A stretch of 64,000 nucleotides of DNA from RFSX01 sp965230215. Lineage in GTDB: Bacteria > Bacteroidota > Bacteroidia > Chitinophagales > Saprospiraceae. Positions 17,795-27,323 of the stretch are shown here, in pieces (within the stretch, counting starts at the first letter, position 1; each line of letters opens with the position of its first letter). The stretch spans positions 186,001 through 250,000 of the forward strand of contig CBDDKN010000001.1 in NCBI GenBank assembly GCA_965230215.1. The letters are read 5' to 3'. A program made the position numbers and the translations under genes. The notes under the pieces are model-generated. The model was not told the origin of the DNA, did no database searches, and saw only the letters and a program-made list of their open reading frames with translations.

Positions 17795-18837
17795 CTGTTT
17801 TTAAGGATATCAGCTGTCTTATATGAAAAGGCCTTAGCAACAAATTCAAACTTTTCCATTCTTTTATCCTTGGACTCGCCTCTATTATATCTGGAATATA
17901 ACTGTAGTGCTATTACTGCTGTTTTCCAATAAGCAAATGCTTCATACCATTTAAAATACGTGGCATCATATGAGGTCAGATCAAAGTATCTGGACTTTAC
18001 ATAGTCTTTGTCAGGAAAGTCCCCTTGTAGAAGAGCTGGCGCTTGTTGTTTTTCTAAAAAAGCATCTGGCCAATAGACAAGACTCGACGCAAAATCAAAC
18101 AATGGGTCTCCAATAGTGGCCATGTCCCAATCAAATACTGCAGTAAGTTGCGTTGGGTCTTCAGGAGAGAATTGACAATTATCAAACTTATAGTCATTAT
18201 GAACGATACTGGAATTTTGACTGTCAGGAATGTCATTTTCTAAATCTTGAATCAAGTCATCCAGAATAGCAAGAGATTCATCGTAGGTGGCAGACCAACG
18301 CTTCTTCCATCCAGCTACCTGTCTTTGTAAGAAGGCTTCTGACTTTCCCAAATCACTTAAATCTGCTCTTTTATAGTCTATTTTATGTAATTGAGCTTGT
18401 GTATCTATAAGCGCATCAGTCAGGCTCTTTTCTACATTATCGAATGCCTTGAATACATCTGGAACCTTATATCTGACCACAAGGCCCACCTTTCTTTCCA
18501 TGATTACAAATGGTGCGCCTATGATAGAGCTATCATCGCAATAGAGATAAGCTCTCGGAGCCTGAGGAAAGTGTTTGTAGAGTTTTGATAAGACTTTGTA
18601 TTCTCTCTGCATGTCATGCGCTCCCGGTGCGATCTTTCCAAAAGGTGGCCTTCGGAGTACAAATGCCTCAGCTTTTGATTTTAACAGATAGGTTAAGTTG
18701 GCATGTCCTCCATGAAATTGTAATACATCATCCAGTCCACTCCATGATTCCAGATTTTCATTCAAATACTGATTAAGACTATCCCAGTCAAGGTTTTCAC
18801 CTTCTCTTACATTTCCACCAGCATCCAGCTTATTCAT
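17791..18837 (-). CDS. Phosphotransferase-family protein (APH/ACAD10-11 type)
   Basis: A 348-residue kinase-fold protein. FHGGHANLTYLLKSKAEAFVLRRPP resembles the nucleotide-binding loop, SIVHNDYKFDNCQFSP is the catalytic Brenner-type motif (HxDxxxxN), and AVFDWDMATIGDPLFDFA is the metal-binding motif. The pattern fits the aminoglycoside-phosphotransferase-like family found beside acyl-CoA dehydrogenases (ACAD10/11-like), thought to phosphorylate hydroxyacyl-CoAs. Drug resistance is unlikely. ATG 18837 is preferred; a TTG at 18861 would add eight residues. It is convergent with the SDR gene. Confidence 0.85.
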   Translation of the reverse strand: MNKLDAGGNVREGENLDWDSLNQYLNENLESWSGLDDVLQFHGGHANLTYLLKSKAEAFVLRRPPFGKIAPGAHDMQREYKVLSKLYKHFPQAPRAYLYCDDSSIIGAPFVIMERKVGLVVRYKVPDVFKAFDNVEKSLTDALIDTQAQLHKIDYKRADLSDLGKSEAFLQRQVAGWKKRWSATYDESLAILDDLIQDLENDIPDSQNSSIVHNDYKFDNCQFSPEDPTQLTAVFDWDMATIGDPLFDFASSLVYWPDAFLEKQQAPALLQGDFPDKDYVKSRYFDLTSYDATYFKWYEAFAYWKTAVIALQLYSRYNRGESKDKRMEKFEFVAKAFSYKTADILKNS

Positions 18838-19034
18838 TTTGTTTGTATTTGTATTTTCCAATATTCTGAATTCACATCAAATTATAATTAAATGTTATAT
18901 TCAGTGCGCTTTTTGTATCATTTGTAAGATGTTCTGATGATGTTTTCAATAGAAAGCGTTTCGATTAGCACTTATAAATGACAATAAGTAACCTGACCTA
19001 TGAAGCAAAACTTCATTTTACCAACTATTAACTT

Positions 19035-20652
19035 ATGAACGGTTTAGAGACTCTCGATTGGATTGTATTAGGTGGATATTTTGCCATTCTATTTGGTGTT
19101 GCTGTGTGGGTAATCATGCAACGCAACAAGAATACGGAAGACTATTTTCTTGCAGGAAGAAATGTGGGTTGGTTTGTCATTGGCGCTTCCATTTTTGCTT
19201 CTAATATTGGTTCGGAGCATGTTGTAGGGCTTGCAGGTACCGGTGCAGAATCTGGAATGCCCATGGCACATTATGAATTGCACGCCTGGATAGTCTTGCT
19301 TTTGGGATGGTTGTTCCTTCCTTTCTATATGCGGAGTGGTGTATTTACAATGCCGGAATTTCTTGAACGCAGATTCGATGCCAGGTCAAGATGGTTTCTG
19401 TCTATTTTTTCCATCATTGGATATGTATTGACAAAAGTGTCCGTCACCATATATGCTGGTGGAATCGTGGTGAGCCAATTGTTGGATATCCCATTTATAT
19501 ATGGTGCCCTGGGAACGGTTATTATAACAGGTATATATACCGTTCTTGGAGGCATGAGAGCTGTTGTCTATACGGAGGCCTTCCAGACTGTAGTTTTGAT
19601 CCTGGGTGCAATGTTCCTGACGTACAAGGGTTTTGAAGCTGTAGGTAGTTGGGAAGAGTTGAAGACATTAGCAGGTTCTGACCATTTTAATATGTGGCGA
19701 CCACCCAGTGATCCGGAGTTTCCATGGACCGGTATGCTGCTTGGAGGAACCATTGTAGGTATTTGGTATTGGTGTACGGATCAATATATAGTGCAGCGAA
19801 CACTTGCTGCCCATAATATTAAGATAGGTAGGAGAGGGGCCATATTCGGAGCCTACCTTAAGCTCTTACCTATATTCATTTTCTTAATTCCGGGTATCAT
19901 TGCTTATGCCCTTAAACAAAAAGGTGTATTGGATTACGAGAAGAGTGATCAGGTATTTCCAGTCCTCGTGCAGTACTTGCTACCTACCGGGATAAGAGGC
20001 CTTGTCGCGGGCGGTTTGATGGCGGCTTTGATGAGTTCATTGGCCAGTGTTTTTAATTCCAGTTCGACTTTATTTACTGTAGACATATTCAAGAAATTAT
20101 ATCCTGATACCGAGGAGATGAAACTGGTCAATATCGGTAGATGGGCTACTGGTGTGGTTGTGGTTCTTGGGATTCTTGTGGATTCCAATTATGGAACGTA
20201 TAGGTGGCGGTGTTTTATATCAATATCTACAGAGCGTCCAGGCTTACATAGCACCTCCGATTACTTCTGTGTTCCTCTTGGGGATCTTGTGGAAGCGGGT
20301 CAATGCTCCTGGTGCTATTGCAACACTGTTCTTTGGTTTGGTAGTAGGTACCTTCAGAATCATTGCTGAATTGACCGCTGCTGAGGACTCCATGTCACTA
20401 TGGGCACAGTTTGCACATATCAATTTTGCACATATGGCCATTTTCATGTTTATCGCTTGTGTTATCGTATGTGTTGCTGTTAGTTTAATGACAGCGCCTC
20501 CTGATCTTAAGCGCATTCAAGGATTGACATTTGGTACCTTGACAGAAGAGCAAAAGAATGCTGAGAAGAATAGCTTTGGAATGTTTGATATTGCTATCTC
20601 AGTTCTTCTGATCGTTATTGTTATTTGCATCCTTAGCTACTTCACCGGATAA
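19035..20652 (+). pseudogene. Sodium:solute symporter (SSS family), interrupted by a frameshift
   Basis: Two overlapping frames together make one sodium/sugar-type symporter of about 538 residues. The first part (from ATG 19035) has the SSS start (GGYFAILFGVAVWVIMQRNKNTEDYFLAGRNVGWF), the sodium-site segment GASIFASNIGSEHVVGLAGTG and LMSSLASVFNSSSTLFTVDI. Homology then leaves this frame after GVVVVLGIL and resumes one base later as WIPIMERIGGGVLYQYLQSVQAYIAPP through to a TAA at 20652. The simplest cause is one extra base in 20175-20181. It may be a real inactivation or an assembly error. The sugar-type dehydrogenase 10 bases downstream suggests uptake and oxidation of a sugar or inositol. 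Confidence 0.85.
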
Positions 20653-20662
20653 TAATCAGACC

Positions 20663-21628
20663 ATGAACCTGAATTGGGGAATTGTTGGACTGGGAAAGAT
20701 AGCAGTAAAGTTTGCAGAGGATCTTCTATTGGCTCCTGGTAATAGCATTTATGCGGTGGCTTCAAGATCTGATTCAAAAGCGGAAGAATTCAAGTTGCGT
20801 TTTAATGCCACAAAGGCTTACGGCAGTTACTATCAGCTTTTCGACGATGACGATGTTGATATCGTTTATATCGCCACCCCACATCATCTCCATGTTGAAT
20901 TGAGTATTCATGCATTGCAATGTGGCAAGCATGTCTTATGTGAAAAACCGGCCAGTCTTAATGTAAATGATCTGGCTAAATTGATACAGGTACATCGGTC
21001 AAGCTCTTGCTTTTTCATGGAGGCACTGTGGTCCAGGTTTAATTCTGCCATTGTCAAAGCTAAGGAATTGGTTGACGCCGGCGCGATAGGAGAACTGAAG
21101 TATATTAATGCTGATTTTTGCTTTAAGGCGAAATACGATTCAGCTTCTAGGCTATTTAACCGGTCTTTGGGTGGTGGTGCGCTTTTGGATATTGGTTTGT
21201 ACCCCGTATTTCTATCTTATCTATTCCTTGGTATACCTAAGGTTATTAAGGCGACAGCCAACTATTCTGATACAGATGTGGATATGCAGACAGCCGTGCT
21301 GATGCATTACGAAAATGCACATGCCGTGCTTTATGCAGCTTTTGATGTGACTTCAAAAATGGATGCCAGATTATATGGAAGCGATGGTAGTATCAGCTTC
21401 AATGGCAGATGGCATGAATCAGATGGTTTCCTGATTGTTAATTCAGCTGGCTCTGAGGAGATGAAATATCCCTTGAATGGAAATGGCTATGTCAATGAAA
21501 TAATCGCATGTCGAGAAGCAATACTGCAAGGTCAGAGAGAACATGATGATTGGACATTAGCCGATAGCTTGGCGCTGGCTGAAATTCTTGAAGTTATAAA
21601 AGAACAGATAGGGCTTCGTTATCAATGA
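20663..21628 (+). CDS. Gfo/Idh/MocA family oxidoreductase
   Basis: A 321-residue NAD(P)-dependent dehydrogenase. The N-terminal Rossmann domain has NWGIVGLGKIAVKFAEDL and IVYIATPHHLHVELSIHALQCGKHVLCEKPASLN, including the conserved EKP catalytic Lys. The C-terminal alpha/beta domain includes GGGALLDIGLYPVFLSYLFLG. The pattern fits the trans-1,2-dihydrobenzenediol/glucose-fructose oxidoreductase-like branch. ATG 20663 gives the conserved N-terminus. It lies 10 bases after the symporter and is probably co-transcribed. The TGA abuts the convergent stop with no spacer. Confidence 0.88.
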   Translation: MNLNWGIVGLGKIAVKFAEDLLLAPGNSIYAVASRSDSKAEEFKLRFNATKAYGSYYQLFDDDDVDIVYIATPHHLHVELSIHALQCGKHVLCEKPASLNVNDLAKLIQVHRSSSCFFMEALWSRFNSAIVKAKELVDAGAIGELKYINADFCFKAKYDSASRLFNRSLGGGALLDIGLYPVFLSYLFLGIPKVIKATANYSDTDVDMQTAVLMHYENAHAVLYAAFDVTSKMDARLYGSDGSISFNGRWHESDGFLIVNSAGSEEMKYPLNGNGYVNEIIACREAILQGQREHDDWTLADSLALAEILEVIKEQIGLRYQ

Positions 21629-22813
21629 TCAGTTGATATGTTCCTTAAGATAGTCTAAGACAGGTACATAGTCTTCACCCATTAATTCAGCGATGGTTTT
21701 AGCTGTTTCAATGTTTTCATCTACTTTTCGCATATTTCCTGTCTTATAATACAATAGTGCAAGTATGTCATATCGCCAATACGATCCTTCCTGGAGCGTG
21801 TTTTCAATGGCATCTATCAATTCATCATAATCAATCGAACGCCGGTAATTCTCAGTAAGCAAAATACGAATGACCGAAGAATAGAGTACGCTTTCACTGC
21901 TTGTCTCTGGATAGTTCTCGATAAGATTGATAGATGATCTGACACTTGGTCCACGTCCCCAAAGCAGATATTTTATTCTGCAGAAGTTTTCCATCTTCTC
22001 GATATCATGCATCTTGTATTTTTTGAACCACCGCCTTAAAGGTTTGTAGGAAAACTCAAGCCTTCCTTTGCCATTCTTTTTTAATGAATTAATAAAGATG
22101 TGAAAAGAGATGTTTTCCTTGAGTTGGATGCTGTCGAATTTCATGAAGAATATCTGGTGGTTCTTCGATACGAATTTGAGATACTTCTTATCAAGACTGA
22201 AATATTCATTTAGAAGATACATGCATGCTTCGGTATCCCATTGCTTTTTGTTATTATCAAGAAAACGTTTGGCTATGTTCTTGGCAGTATACTCATCACG
22301 GTAGTACTTCACAGAATCCATAGTTTCAATAATATTGTCATGTGACACACCCATCATGATAGAGTCGATGCTAAGTCGAAGAAATCTCGACTTTGAACGT
22401 GTTCTACGTATGAGATTAAGCAATTCTTCCGGGCTTTTAAATCCCGAGCCTCTTATCACAGCATTTCCCCACTTGTCGATAACAAGAAGGGAAGGAAAAA
22501 CATGTATTTCATAGTCTTTCGCAAAGTCTTTATTTCTCCCCGCATTCATGATGACATTTACATAGTCAGCATTGAGCTCTTCTACCAATGTAGTATCTTT
22601 TAAGGTAGTGGCCAGCATTTTTTGACTGGGTACGGACCAACTTGTATAGACGAATGCAAAGATGAACTTGTCTTCTCTTACAGCTTGTTTTAATGCTCTC
22701 GAATAAGACTTGGTGAAATCTAAATCATACTCGCTCTTGTCTTGTCCATGAATGCTGACGCATAACGATAGAAATAGGAATAGTAGAAATGTATGTAGTT
22801 TGTTAATATTCAA
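21629..22813 (-). CDS. Exported thioredoxin-fold protein lacking the CxxC motif
   Basis: A 394-residue protein with signal peptide (LHTFLLFLFLSLCVSIHGQ), so periplasmic or outer. A thioredoxin-like domain follows: FIFAFVYTSWSVPSQKMLATTL, then YEIHVFPSLLVIDKWG with the cis-Pro loop. At the WCxPC position it reads WSVPS (residues 59-63), both cysteines being Ser, so disulfide chemistry is not expected. The remaining 250 residues are helical with TPR-like spacing (ESVLYSSVIRILLTENY; DILALLYYKTGNMRKVDENIETA). The start is TTG (no usable ATG). It is third after pfkA and cutA on the same strand. Confidence 0.75.
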   Translation of the reverse strand: MNINKLHTFLLFLFLSLCVSIHGQDKSEYDLDFTKSYSRALKQAVREDKFIFAFVYTSWSVPSQKMLATTLKDTTLVEELNADYVNVIMNAGRNKDFAKDYEIHVFPSLLVIDKWGNAVIRGSGFKSPEELLNLIRRTRSKSRFLRLSIDSIMMGVSHDNIIETMDSVKYYRDEYTAKNIAKRFLDNNKKQWDTEACMYLLNEYFSLDKKYLKFVSKNHQIFFMKFDSIQLKENISFHIFINSLKKNGKGRLEFSYKPLRRWFKKYKMHDIEKMENFCRIKYLLWGRGPSVRSSINLIENYPETSSESVLYSSVIRILLTENYRRSIDYDELIDAIENTLQEGSYWRYDILALLYYKTGNMRKVDENIETAKTIAELMGEDYVPVLDYLKEHIN

Positions 22814-22832
22814 GCCTGTTGGTGGTTGTCTA

Positions 22833-23147
22833 TCAGATTTGATCCATCAAAAATGAATCCATCCAAGCTTTGTATGCATTATTAATAACGACTTCTTTGC
22901 TTGTTATGCTGGGTATTTGATAAGGATGGTGTTGTTTTATGAATTTGATCACCTCATTTTTCTTGCTAAGTGTTGTCTTGAAATAGGCGCCATATTCTTC
23001 AGATTCATGAAATTTTCCTTTCCAAACATATTGGCTTTCCATCCTGATGACATTGGAACAAGCAATTAGTCTCTTATCCAAAAGCAGTTTCCCGATTCTC
23101 AGAGCGGAGTCCTTTGTAGCAAATGATGAAAAAATAATACTGATCAT
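22833..23147 (-). CDS. cutA: Divalent-cation tolerance protein CutA
   Basis: A 104-residue CutA1-family protein, normally a very stable trimer with a PII-like ferredoxin fold in the cytoplasm. Family features are FATKDSALRIGKLLLDKRLIACSNVI, QYVWKGKFHESEEYGAYFKTT and HHPYQIPSI. Its role in copper tolerance was proposed in E. coli but is not firmly established in general. It begins 13 bases after pfkA stops and is likely co-transcribed with it. Confidence 0.92.
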   Translation of the reverse strand: MISIIFSSFATKDSALRIGKLLLDKRLIACSNVIRMESQYVWKGKFHESEEYGAYFKTTLSKKNEVIKFIKQHHPYQIPSITSKEVVINNAYKAWMDSFLMDQI

Positions 23148-23160
23148 ATTCTTGAGTTTT

Positions 23161-24144
23161 TTATAGTGCTAATATTTCTGCCATTTTGATAAGTTCTTCC
23201 TCTGGATTTTTCTTTATGCTTATCGCTTCTTTAAAAGCTGTTCGCACCAATTTTTTATCTACGATCCCAAGTGCACAGTTGAAATGACCTTCTACCAGAG
23301 ATTCCATTGCGGAATAACCCAGACGACTGGCAAGAATTCTGTCATTGGCTGTTGGTGAGCCTCCACGCTGGAGGTGTCCAATAATTGTAGTCCTTATATC
23401 CAGAGCAGGGTAGAGCTCTTTAACCCTGTTGGCTATCTCATTGGCATCACCATTTTGATTTCCTTCCGCTACAATTACAAGATTGAAAAGCTTGCTTCTC
23501 CGTCCTGATTTTTTGATGTGTTCAACGTAGGCTTCTATGGAATTGTCTTCTTCGGGAAGGAAGATCTCGCTCGCTCCGCTACCGATACCGGTATGCAAGG
23601 CGATATATCCTGAATGTCTCCCCATAACCTCAATGAAAAACAATCTGTTGTGCGAATCGGCCGTATCTCTGATCTTGTCAACAGCTTCAATGGCTGTGTT
23701 GATGGCTGTATCAAACCCTATTGTGAAATCGGTACCATAAATGTCATTGTCTATTGTACCCGGTAAACCGATCACCTTTATATCATGCTCATTGCTGAAA
23801 TGCATTGCACCTGTATAGGTACCATTACCTCCAACAACTACCAAGCCCTGAATATCATGTTCCTTGAGCATGTTGTAGGCCTGAATCCTGCCTTCTACCG
23901 ACTTGAATTCCTCAGATCTGGCTGTTTTTAGAATTGTACCGCCTCGATGAAGTATATTGGCCACATCGCTGGTATGTAATCTCTTAAGATCGCCATACAT
24001 AAGTCCATGGTAACCTCTATTGATGCCATATACTTCGATGTTAAAGTATTTTCCTGCTCTAACAACAGCGCGCACTGCCGCATTCATTCCAGGAGCATCT
24101 CCTCCTGATGTCAATACACCTACTCTTTTTATATTATCTGCCAT
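23161..24144 (-). CDS. pfkA: 6-phosphofructokinase
   Basis: A 327-residue ATP-type PfkA that phosphorylates fructose 6-phosphate in glycolysis. It has the N-terminal ATP loop VGVLTSGGDAPGMNAAVRA, the catalytic loop LPGTIDNDIYGTDFTIGFDTA, the substrate loop FFIEVMGRHSGYIAL and LGHLQRGGSPTANDR-type sequence (here IIGHLQRGGSPTANDRI). Gly in VVVGGNGTYTGA fits the ATP-dependent group. A 7-bp hairpin lies in the leader at 24168-24186. It is the first gene of a pfkA-cutA-thioredoxin-like run. Confidence 0.95.
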   Translation of the reverse strand: MADNIKRVGVLTSGGDAPGMNAAVRAVVRAGKYFNIEVYGINRGYHGLMYGDLKRLHTSDVANILHRGGTILKTARSEEFKSVEGRIQAYNMLKEHDIQGLVVVGGNGTYTGAMHFSNEHDIKVIGLPGTIDNDIYGTDFTIGFDTAINTAIEAVDKIRDTADSHNRLFFIEVMGRHSGYIALHTGIGSGASEIFLPEEDNSIEAYVEHIKKSGRRSKLFNLVIVAEGNQNGDANEIANRVKELYPALDIRTTIIGHLQRGGSPTANDRILASRLGYSAMESLVEGHFNCALGIVDKKLVRTAFKEAISIKKNPEEELIKMAEILAL

Positions 24145-24167
24145 TTTTTAGTCTATCTTATAAATAC

Positions 24168-24186
24168 TGAGACACTGTTTGTCTCA
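24168..24186 (-). promoter_or_regulatory. Hairpin in the pfkA leader
   Basis: TGAGACA and TGTCTCA form a perfect 7-bp inverted repeat around 5 bases, 24 bases ahead of the pfkA ATG. It could be a regulator operator or an mRNA hairpin; nothing identifies the factor. Confidence 0.35.
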
Positions 24187-24286
24187 ATAAAATTAAACAT
24201 ACGATATATTATACTGAAAAATATATGTTCCCTTATTGAATCTTTCATAATTTCGTGGCCATTGATGCAACGAATAAAGATATAAA

Positions 24287-25174
24287 ATGAAAAAGATAGC
24301 GGTAATTGGTGCGGGTACAATGGGTAATGGAATCGCTCACGTATTTGCGATGAATGGATGTAAAGTATGCCTGGTAGATGTTTCAGAGGACAGACTGGAG
24401 CAAGCCATTGAAACCATAGATAAGAATCTATGGCGCATGGTGGCCAAGGAAAAAATAGATGAAAGCCGCAAAAAAGAAACGATTGATAATATCACAACAA
24501 ATACATCAATTCAGGAAGCAGCGCAGAATGCTGATCTTGTTATCGAAGCGGCTACAGAGAATTTGGATCTTAAATTATCCATCTTCCGTGAAATAGATGA
24601 GGCTGCAAATGATAACTGTATTCTGGCTACCAATACTTCATCAATTTCAATTACAAAGATTGCAAGTGTAACGAGCAGACCTGAAAAGGTGATTGGAATG
24701 CACTTCATGAATCCGGTTCCAATGATGAAGCTGGTTGAAGTCATCCGTGGTTATCACACCACAGATGAAGTGACCAACGAAATCATGGAGCTATCCAAAA
24801 AGCTGAATAAGATTCCGGTTGAAGTCAATGATTATCCTGGATTTGTAGCCAATAGAATATTGATGCCTATGATCAATGAAGCTATCTATACTTTGTATGA
24901 AGGTGTTGCCGGAGTAGAAGAAATAGATACTGTCATGAAGTTGGGTATGGCACATCCGATGGGGCCGTTACAACTTGCTGATTTCATTGGTCTGGATGTT
25001 TGTCTGGCTATCTTAAAAGTACTGCATGATGGATTTGGCTTGCCTAAGTACACGCCTTGTCCTTTATTGGTCAATATGGTCACCGCTAAGAATCTTGGTA
25101 GAAAAACTGGAGAAGGCTTCTACAAATACACGAAAGGTTCGAAGGACCTTGTGGTATCCGACAGTTTCAAATAA
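24287..25174 (+). CDS. 3-hydroxyacyl-CoA (3-hydroxybutyryl-CoA) dehydrogenase
   Basis: A 295-residue monofunctional enzyme oxidising 3-hydroxyacyl-CoA to 3-ketoacyl-CoA with NAD. It has the Rossmann start IAVIGAGTMGNGIAHVFAMNG, AADLVIEAATENLDLK-type sequence, SNTSSISITKIA (here TNTSSISITKIA), the catalytic His segment IGMHFMNPVPMMKLVEV, and the C-terminal GFVANRILMPMINEAIYTLYEG. Length matches the Hbd/PaaH family. Together with etfBA at 32.7-34.5 kb it supports fatty-acid oxidation or butyrate-type metabolism. The stop abuts the convergent S4 gene. Confidence 0.93.
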   Translation: MKKIAVIGAGTMGNGIAHVFAMNGCKVCLVDVSEDRLEQAIETIDKNLWRMVAKEKIDESRKKETIDNITTNTSIQEAAQNADLVIEAATENLDLKLSIFREIDEAANDNCILATNTSSISITKIASVTSRPEKVIGMHFMNPVPMMKLVEVIRGYHTTDEVTNEIMELSKKLNKIPVEVNDYPGFVANRILMPMINEAIYTLYEGVAGVEEIDTVMKLGMAHPMGPLQLADFIGLDVCLAILKVLHDGFGLPKYTPCPLLVNMVTAKNLGRKTGEGFYKYTKGSKDLVVSDSFK

Positions 25175-25594
25175 TCAGTCGTCAAACCAATCGTCAAGAA
25201 ATACTTCGTCCTTGTATTGATCTATTTCTCTGCGCTCTCTTTTTGTTGGTCTTCCTGCGCCTTTCTCTCGATGTTCAGCAGGAGCTTTGCCAATGAACCA
25301 GTCCTTGAATTTATTTAATTCGGCCTCAGGTGTAAGATTGTCATAACAAGGCGCCGCCAATACAGCTGAAACTCTTTTCGGTATTAGTTTCTTGATATGA
25401 AATTGCAGATTGAATCCGTCTTTGTGAATACTCAGTGTGTCGCCCTCGGATATGAGGCTGGAGGCTTTGAGTTTGTTGTCGCCTGATTTGACATTGCCTT
25501 TTTTGCAAGCATTTGTGGCTTTGGTTCTGCTTTTGAATATTCTAACCGCCCATAACCACCGGTCTACACGCATTCTTTCTGGCGTCTTATCCAT
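25175..25594 (-). CDS. S4-domain RNA-binding protein (Hsp15/RqcP-like)
   Basis: A 139-residue protein with an N-terminal S4 domain: RVDRWLWAVRIFKSRTKATNACKKGNVKSGDNKLKASSLISEGDTLSI. The C-terminus is Lys/Arg/Glu-rich (EHREKGAGRPTKRERREIDQY). The family binds large ribosomal subunits carrying stalled peptidyl-tRNA. ATG 25594 is chosen; it overlaps the end of the PPK2 gene by 8 bases, indicating translational coupling. Confidence 0.88.
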   Translation of the reverse strand: MDKTPERMRVDRWLWAVRIFKSRTKATNACKKGNVKSGDNKLKASSLISEGDTLSIHKDGFNLQFHIKKLIPKRVSAVLAAPCYDNLTPEAELNKFKDWFIGKAPAEHREKGAGRPTKRERREIDQYKDEVFLDDWFDD

Positions 25595-26351
25595 CGATAT
25601 CAATATTGGGTTCTTCTTCCAATTCAGGATATTGAAGATCTAGTGCTCTGAGTCTCTCAGCTACTTTGTCAGCAACGAAATAGTTTCTATACCATCTCTG
25701 ATCTGAAGGCACACAGATCCATGGGATCTCTGACCTGTTGATAGCATCCTGATAGGCTGCCATGTATTTGTCCCAGTGTTTTCGTTCTTGCCAATCTCCA
25801 TCATTATGCTTGTATTGCTTATCCTTCCTTTCGATTCTTTCCAACAGCTTTTCTTTTTGACGTTCTTTGGAGAGGTTGAGGAAGAATTTCATGACAATTG
25901 TATTGTTGTCTTTTTCCAGAAGTTTTTCAAATGCATTGATGGCATCTATTCGGATACCGACTCTTTCTTCATCGATCCAATTATGAACACGCTGGATGAG
26001 AATATCTTCATAATGAGATCTTACAAAGAGCTTGACCTGTCCTTTAGCTGGTGCCTGCTTGTGAACGCGCCAAAGAAAGTCATGCGCAAATTCTTCTTCT
26101 GATGGTTTTTTGAATGAATATGCACTAACCATCGTCGGACTTACCCTACTGAACACAGCTTTGGATACGCCATCTTTCCCGCTTGAGTCCATGCCTTGAA
26201 GCACGATCAATAAGCTCTGTTTTTTATTGGCAAACAATCTGGTAACCAATTCTTTGATTTCCTTGGCCAGTTCCTTAGTTTTTTCCTTGGTAGCATTCTT
26301 TTCAAACCCTTCAGGAGCGCGGGTTTCCAATTTGGATATTTCAATGTTCAT
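25587..26351 (-). CDS. Polyphosphate kinase 2 family protein
   Basis: A 254-residue single-domain PPK2-type phosphotransferase that uses polyphosphate to phosphorylate nucleoside mono- or diphosphates. Visible motifs: Walker A LLIVLQGMDSSGKDGVSK (Lys59), FKKPSEEEFAHDFLWRVHKQAP, the VRSHYEDILIQRVHNW segment, the lid region KFFLNLSKERQKEKLLERIERKDKQYKHNDGDWQERKHWDKY, and PWICVPSDQRWYRNYFVADKV. The length corresponds to the short one-domain classes. The AMP versus ADP preference cannot be decided from sequence alone. Confidence 0.92.
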   Translation of the reverse strand: MNIEISKLETRAPEGFEKNATKEKTKELAKEIKELVTRLFANKKQSLLIVLQGMDSSGKDGVSKAVFSRVSPTMVSAYSFKKPSEEEFAHDFLWRVHKQAPAKGQVKLFVRSHYEDILIQRVHNWIDEERVGIRIDAINAFEKLLEKDNNTIVMKFFLNLSKERQKEKLLERIERKDKQYKHNDGDWQERKHWDKYMAAYQDAINRSEIPWICVPSDQRWYRNYFVADKVAERLRALDLQYPELEEEPNIDIDG

Positions 26352-26383
26352 GATTCAAATTTAAAATAAGAAGCCAATTGAAT

Positions 26384-27307
26384 CTAGGTTCTCATTTTTT
26401 TTCTTTTAACAAGATAGGACTCCAGTACAGGTACGAAACCTTTTCGAATATCAGCTTCTACAAAATCAATTCTGTATTGGAGGCATTTCAGCTTGAGCGC
26501 TGATTTGTACTTCGCTATCTTATCGGTATAGAATTCACGAATCTGATTTGACTGCAACTTTATACGTTCGCCAGATTCCATATCGATAAACTCGTGCGGT
26601 CTGTTTTCAAATTGGAATTCCTCTTCAAGAGATTTGTCGGTGACATGAAACAACACAACCTCATGCTTATTATACTTGAGATGTTGCAATGCAGAAAAAA
26701 TAGCTTCTTCATCTTCGCCTCTGTCAAACATATCGCTAAATATGACAACCAATGATCTCTTATGTATGCTGTCTGCAATTTGATGCAGCGTATCTGCAAC
26801 GGATGTTTTTTTGTTATCCTGATCTTCTTTGATCAGTTTTTCCAGATATGAGAGAAGCAGGCGGTAGTGAATCGAACTTGATTTGGCTTTTGTATGTACG
26901 TTGACCTGACTGTCAAAAAGACTCAGTCCAAATGCATCCCTTTGTTTTTTCAAGAGGTTCATTAAGGAAGCTGCTGCAAGCGCACTGAATTCCAGTTTAT
27001 TCAGTTTGTTGAGTTGCCTGTCCCTTGGGAAATACATGGATGAAGAGGTGTCAATGACTATCTGAGCGCGCAGATTGGTTTCCTCTTCAAACTTCTTCAC
27101 AAACATTTTATCAGTCCTCGCATAGACCTTCCAGTCTATATTCTTTGTTGACTCTCCTTGATTGTAAATACGATGCTCAGCGAATTCCACTGAAAATCCA
27201 TGAAACGGACTCTTGTGCAATCCGATAATGAAGCCCTCAACTACCTGCTTGGCAAGCAATTCAAGATTCTCTAATTGTTTTACATCGAAGTTTTCAAAAA
27301 ATGACAT
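26384..27307 (-). CDS. DUF58 domain protein (VWA-like)
   Basis: A 307-residue protein of the DUF58 family. The characteristic segment GFSVEFAEHRIYNQGESTKNIDWKVYART leads into a VWA-like fold (AQIVIDTSSSMYFP with a DxSxS metal site; SLVVIFSDMFDRGEDEEAI). DUF58 genes usually belong to MoxR/BatA-type clusters; here the AAA/VWA pair lies 13 kb away and this copy sits between PPK2 and trxA. Probable cytoplasmic chaperone-like or envelope-stress role (inference). Confidence 0.85.
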   Translation of the reverse strand: MSFFENFDVKQLENLELLAKQVVEGFIIGLHKSPFHGFSVEFAEHRIYNQGESTKNIDWKVYARTDKMFVKKFEEETNLRAQIVIDTSSSMYFPRDRQLNKLNKLEFSALAAASLMNLLKKQRDAFGLSLFDSQVNVHTKAKSSSIHYRLLLSYLEKLIKEDQDNKKTSVADTLHQIADSIHKRSLVVIFSDMFDRGEDEEAIFSALQHLKYNKHEVVLFHVTDKSLEEEFQFENRPHEFIDMESGERIKLQSNQIREFYTDKIAKYKSALKLKCLQYRIDFVEADIRKGFVPVLESYLVKRKKMRT

Positions 27308-27323
27308 AGGCCTGATAAAAATG

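Noticed and set aside
17791..18837. Aminoglycoside resistance gene
   Set aside because: The motifs fit the acyl-CoA-dehydrogenase-associated phosphotransferase branch and the neighbours are metabolic.
18999..19016. Small hairpin (ATGAAG/CTTCAT) before the symporter as a riboswitch
   Set aside because: Only six pairs, no conserved aptamer features and too little leader sequence.
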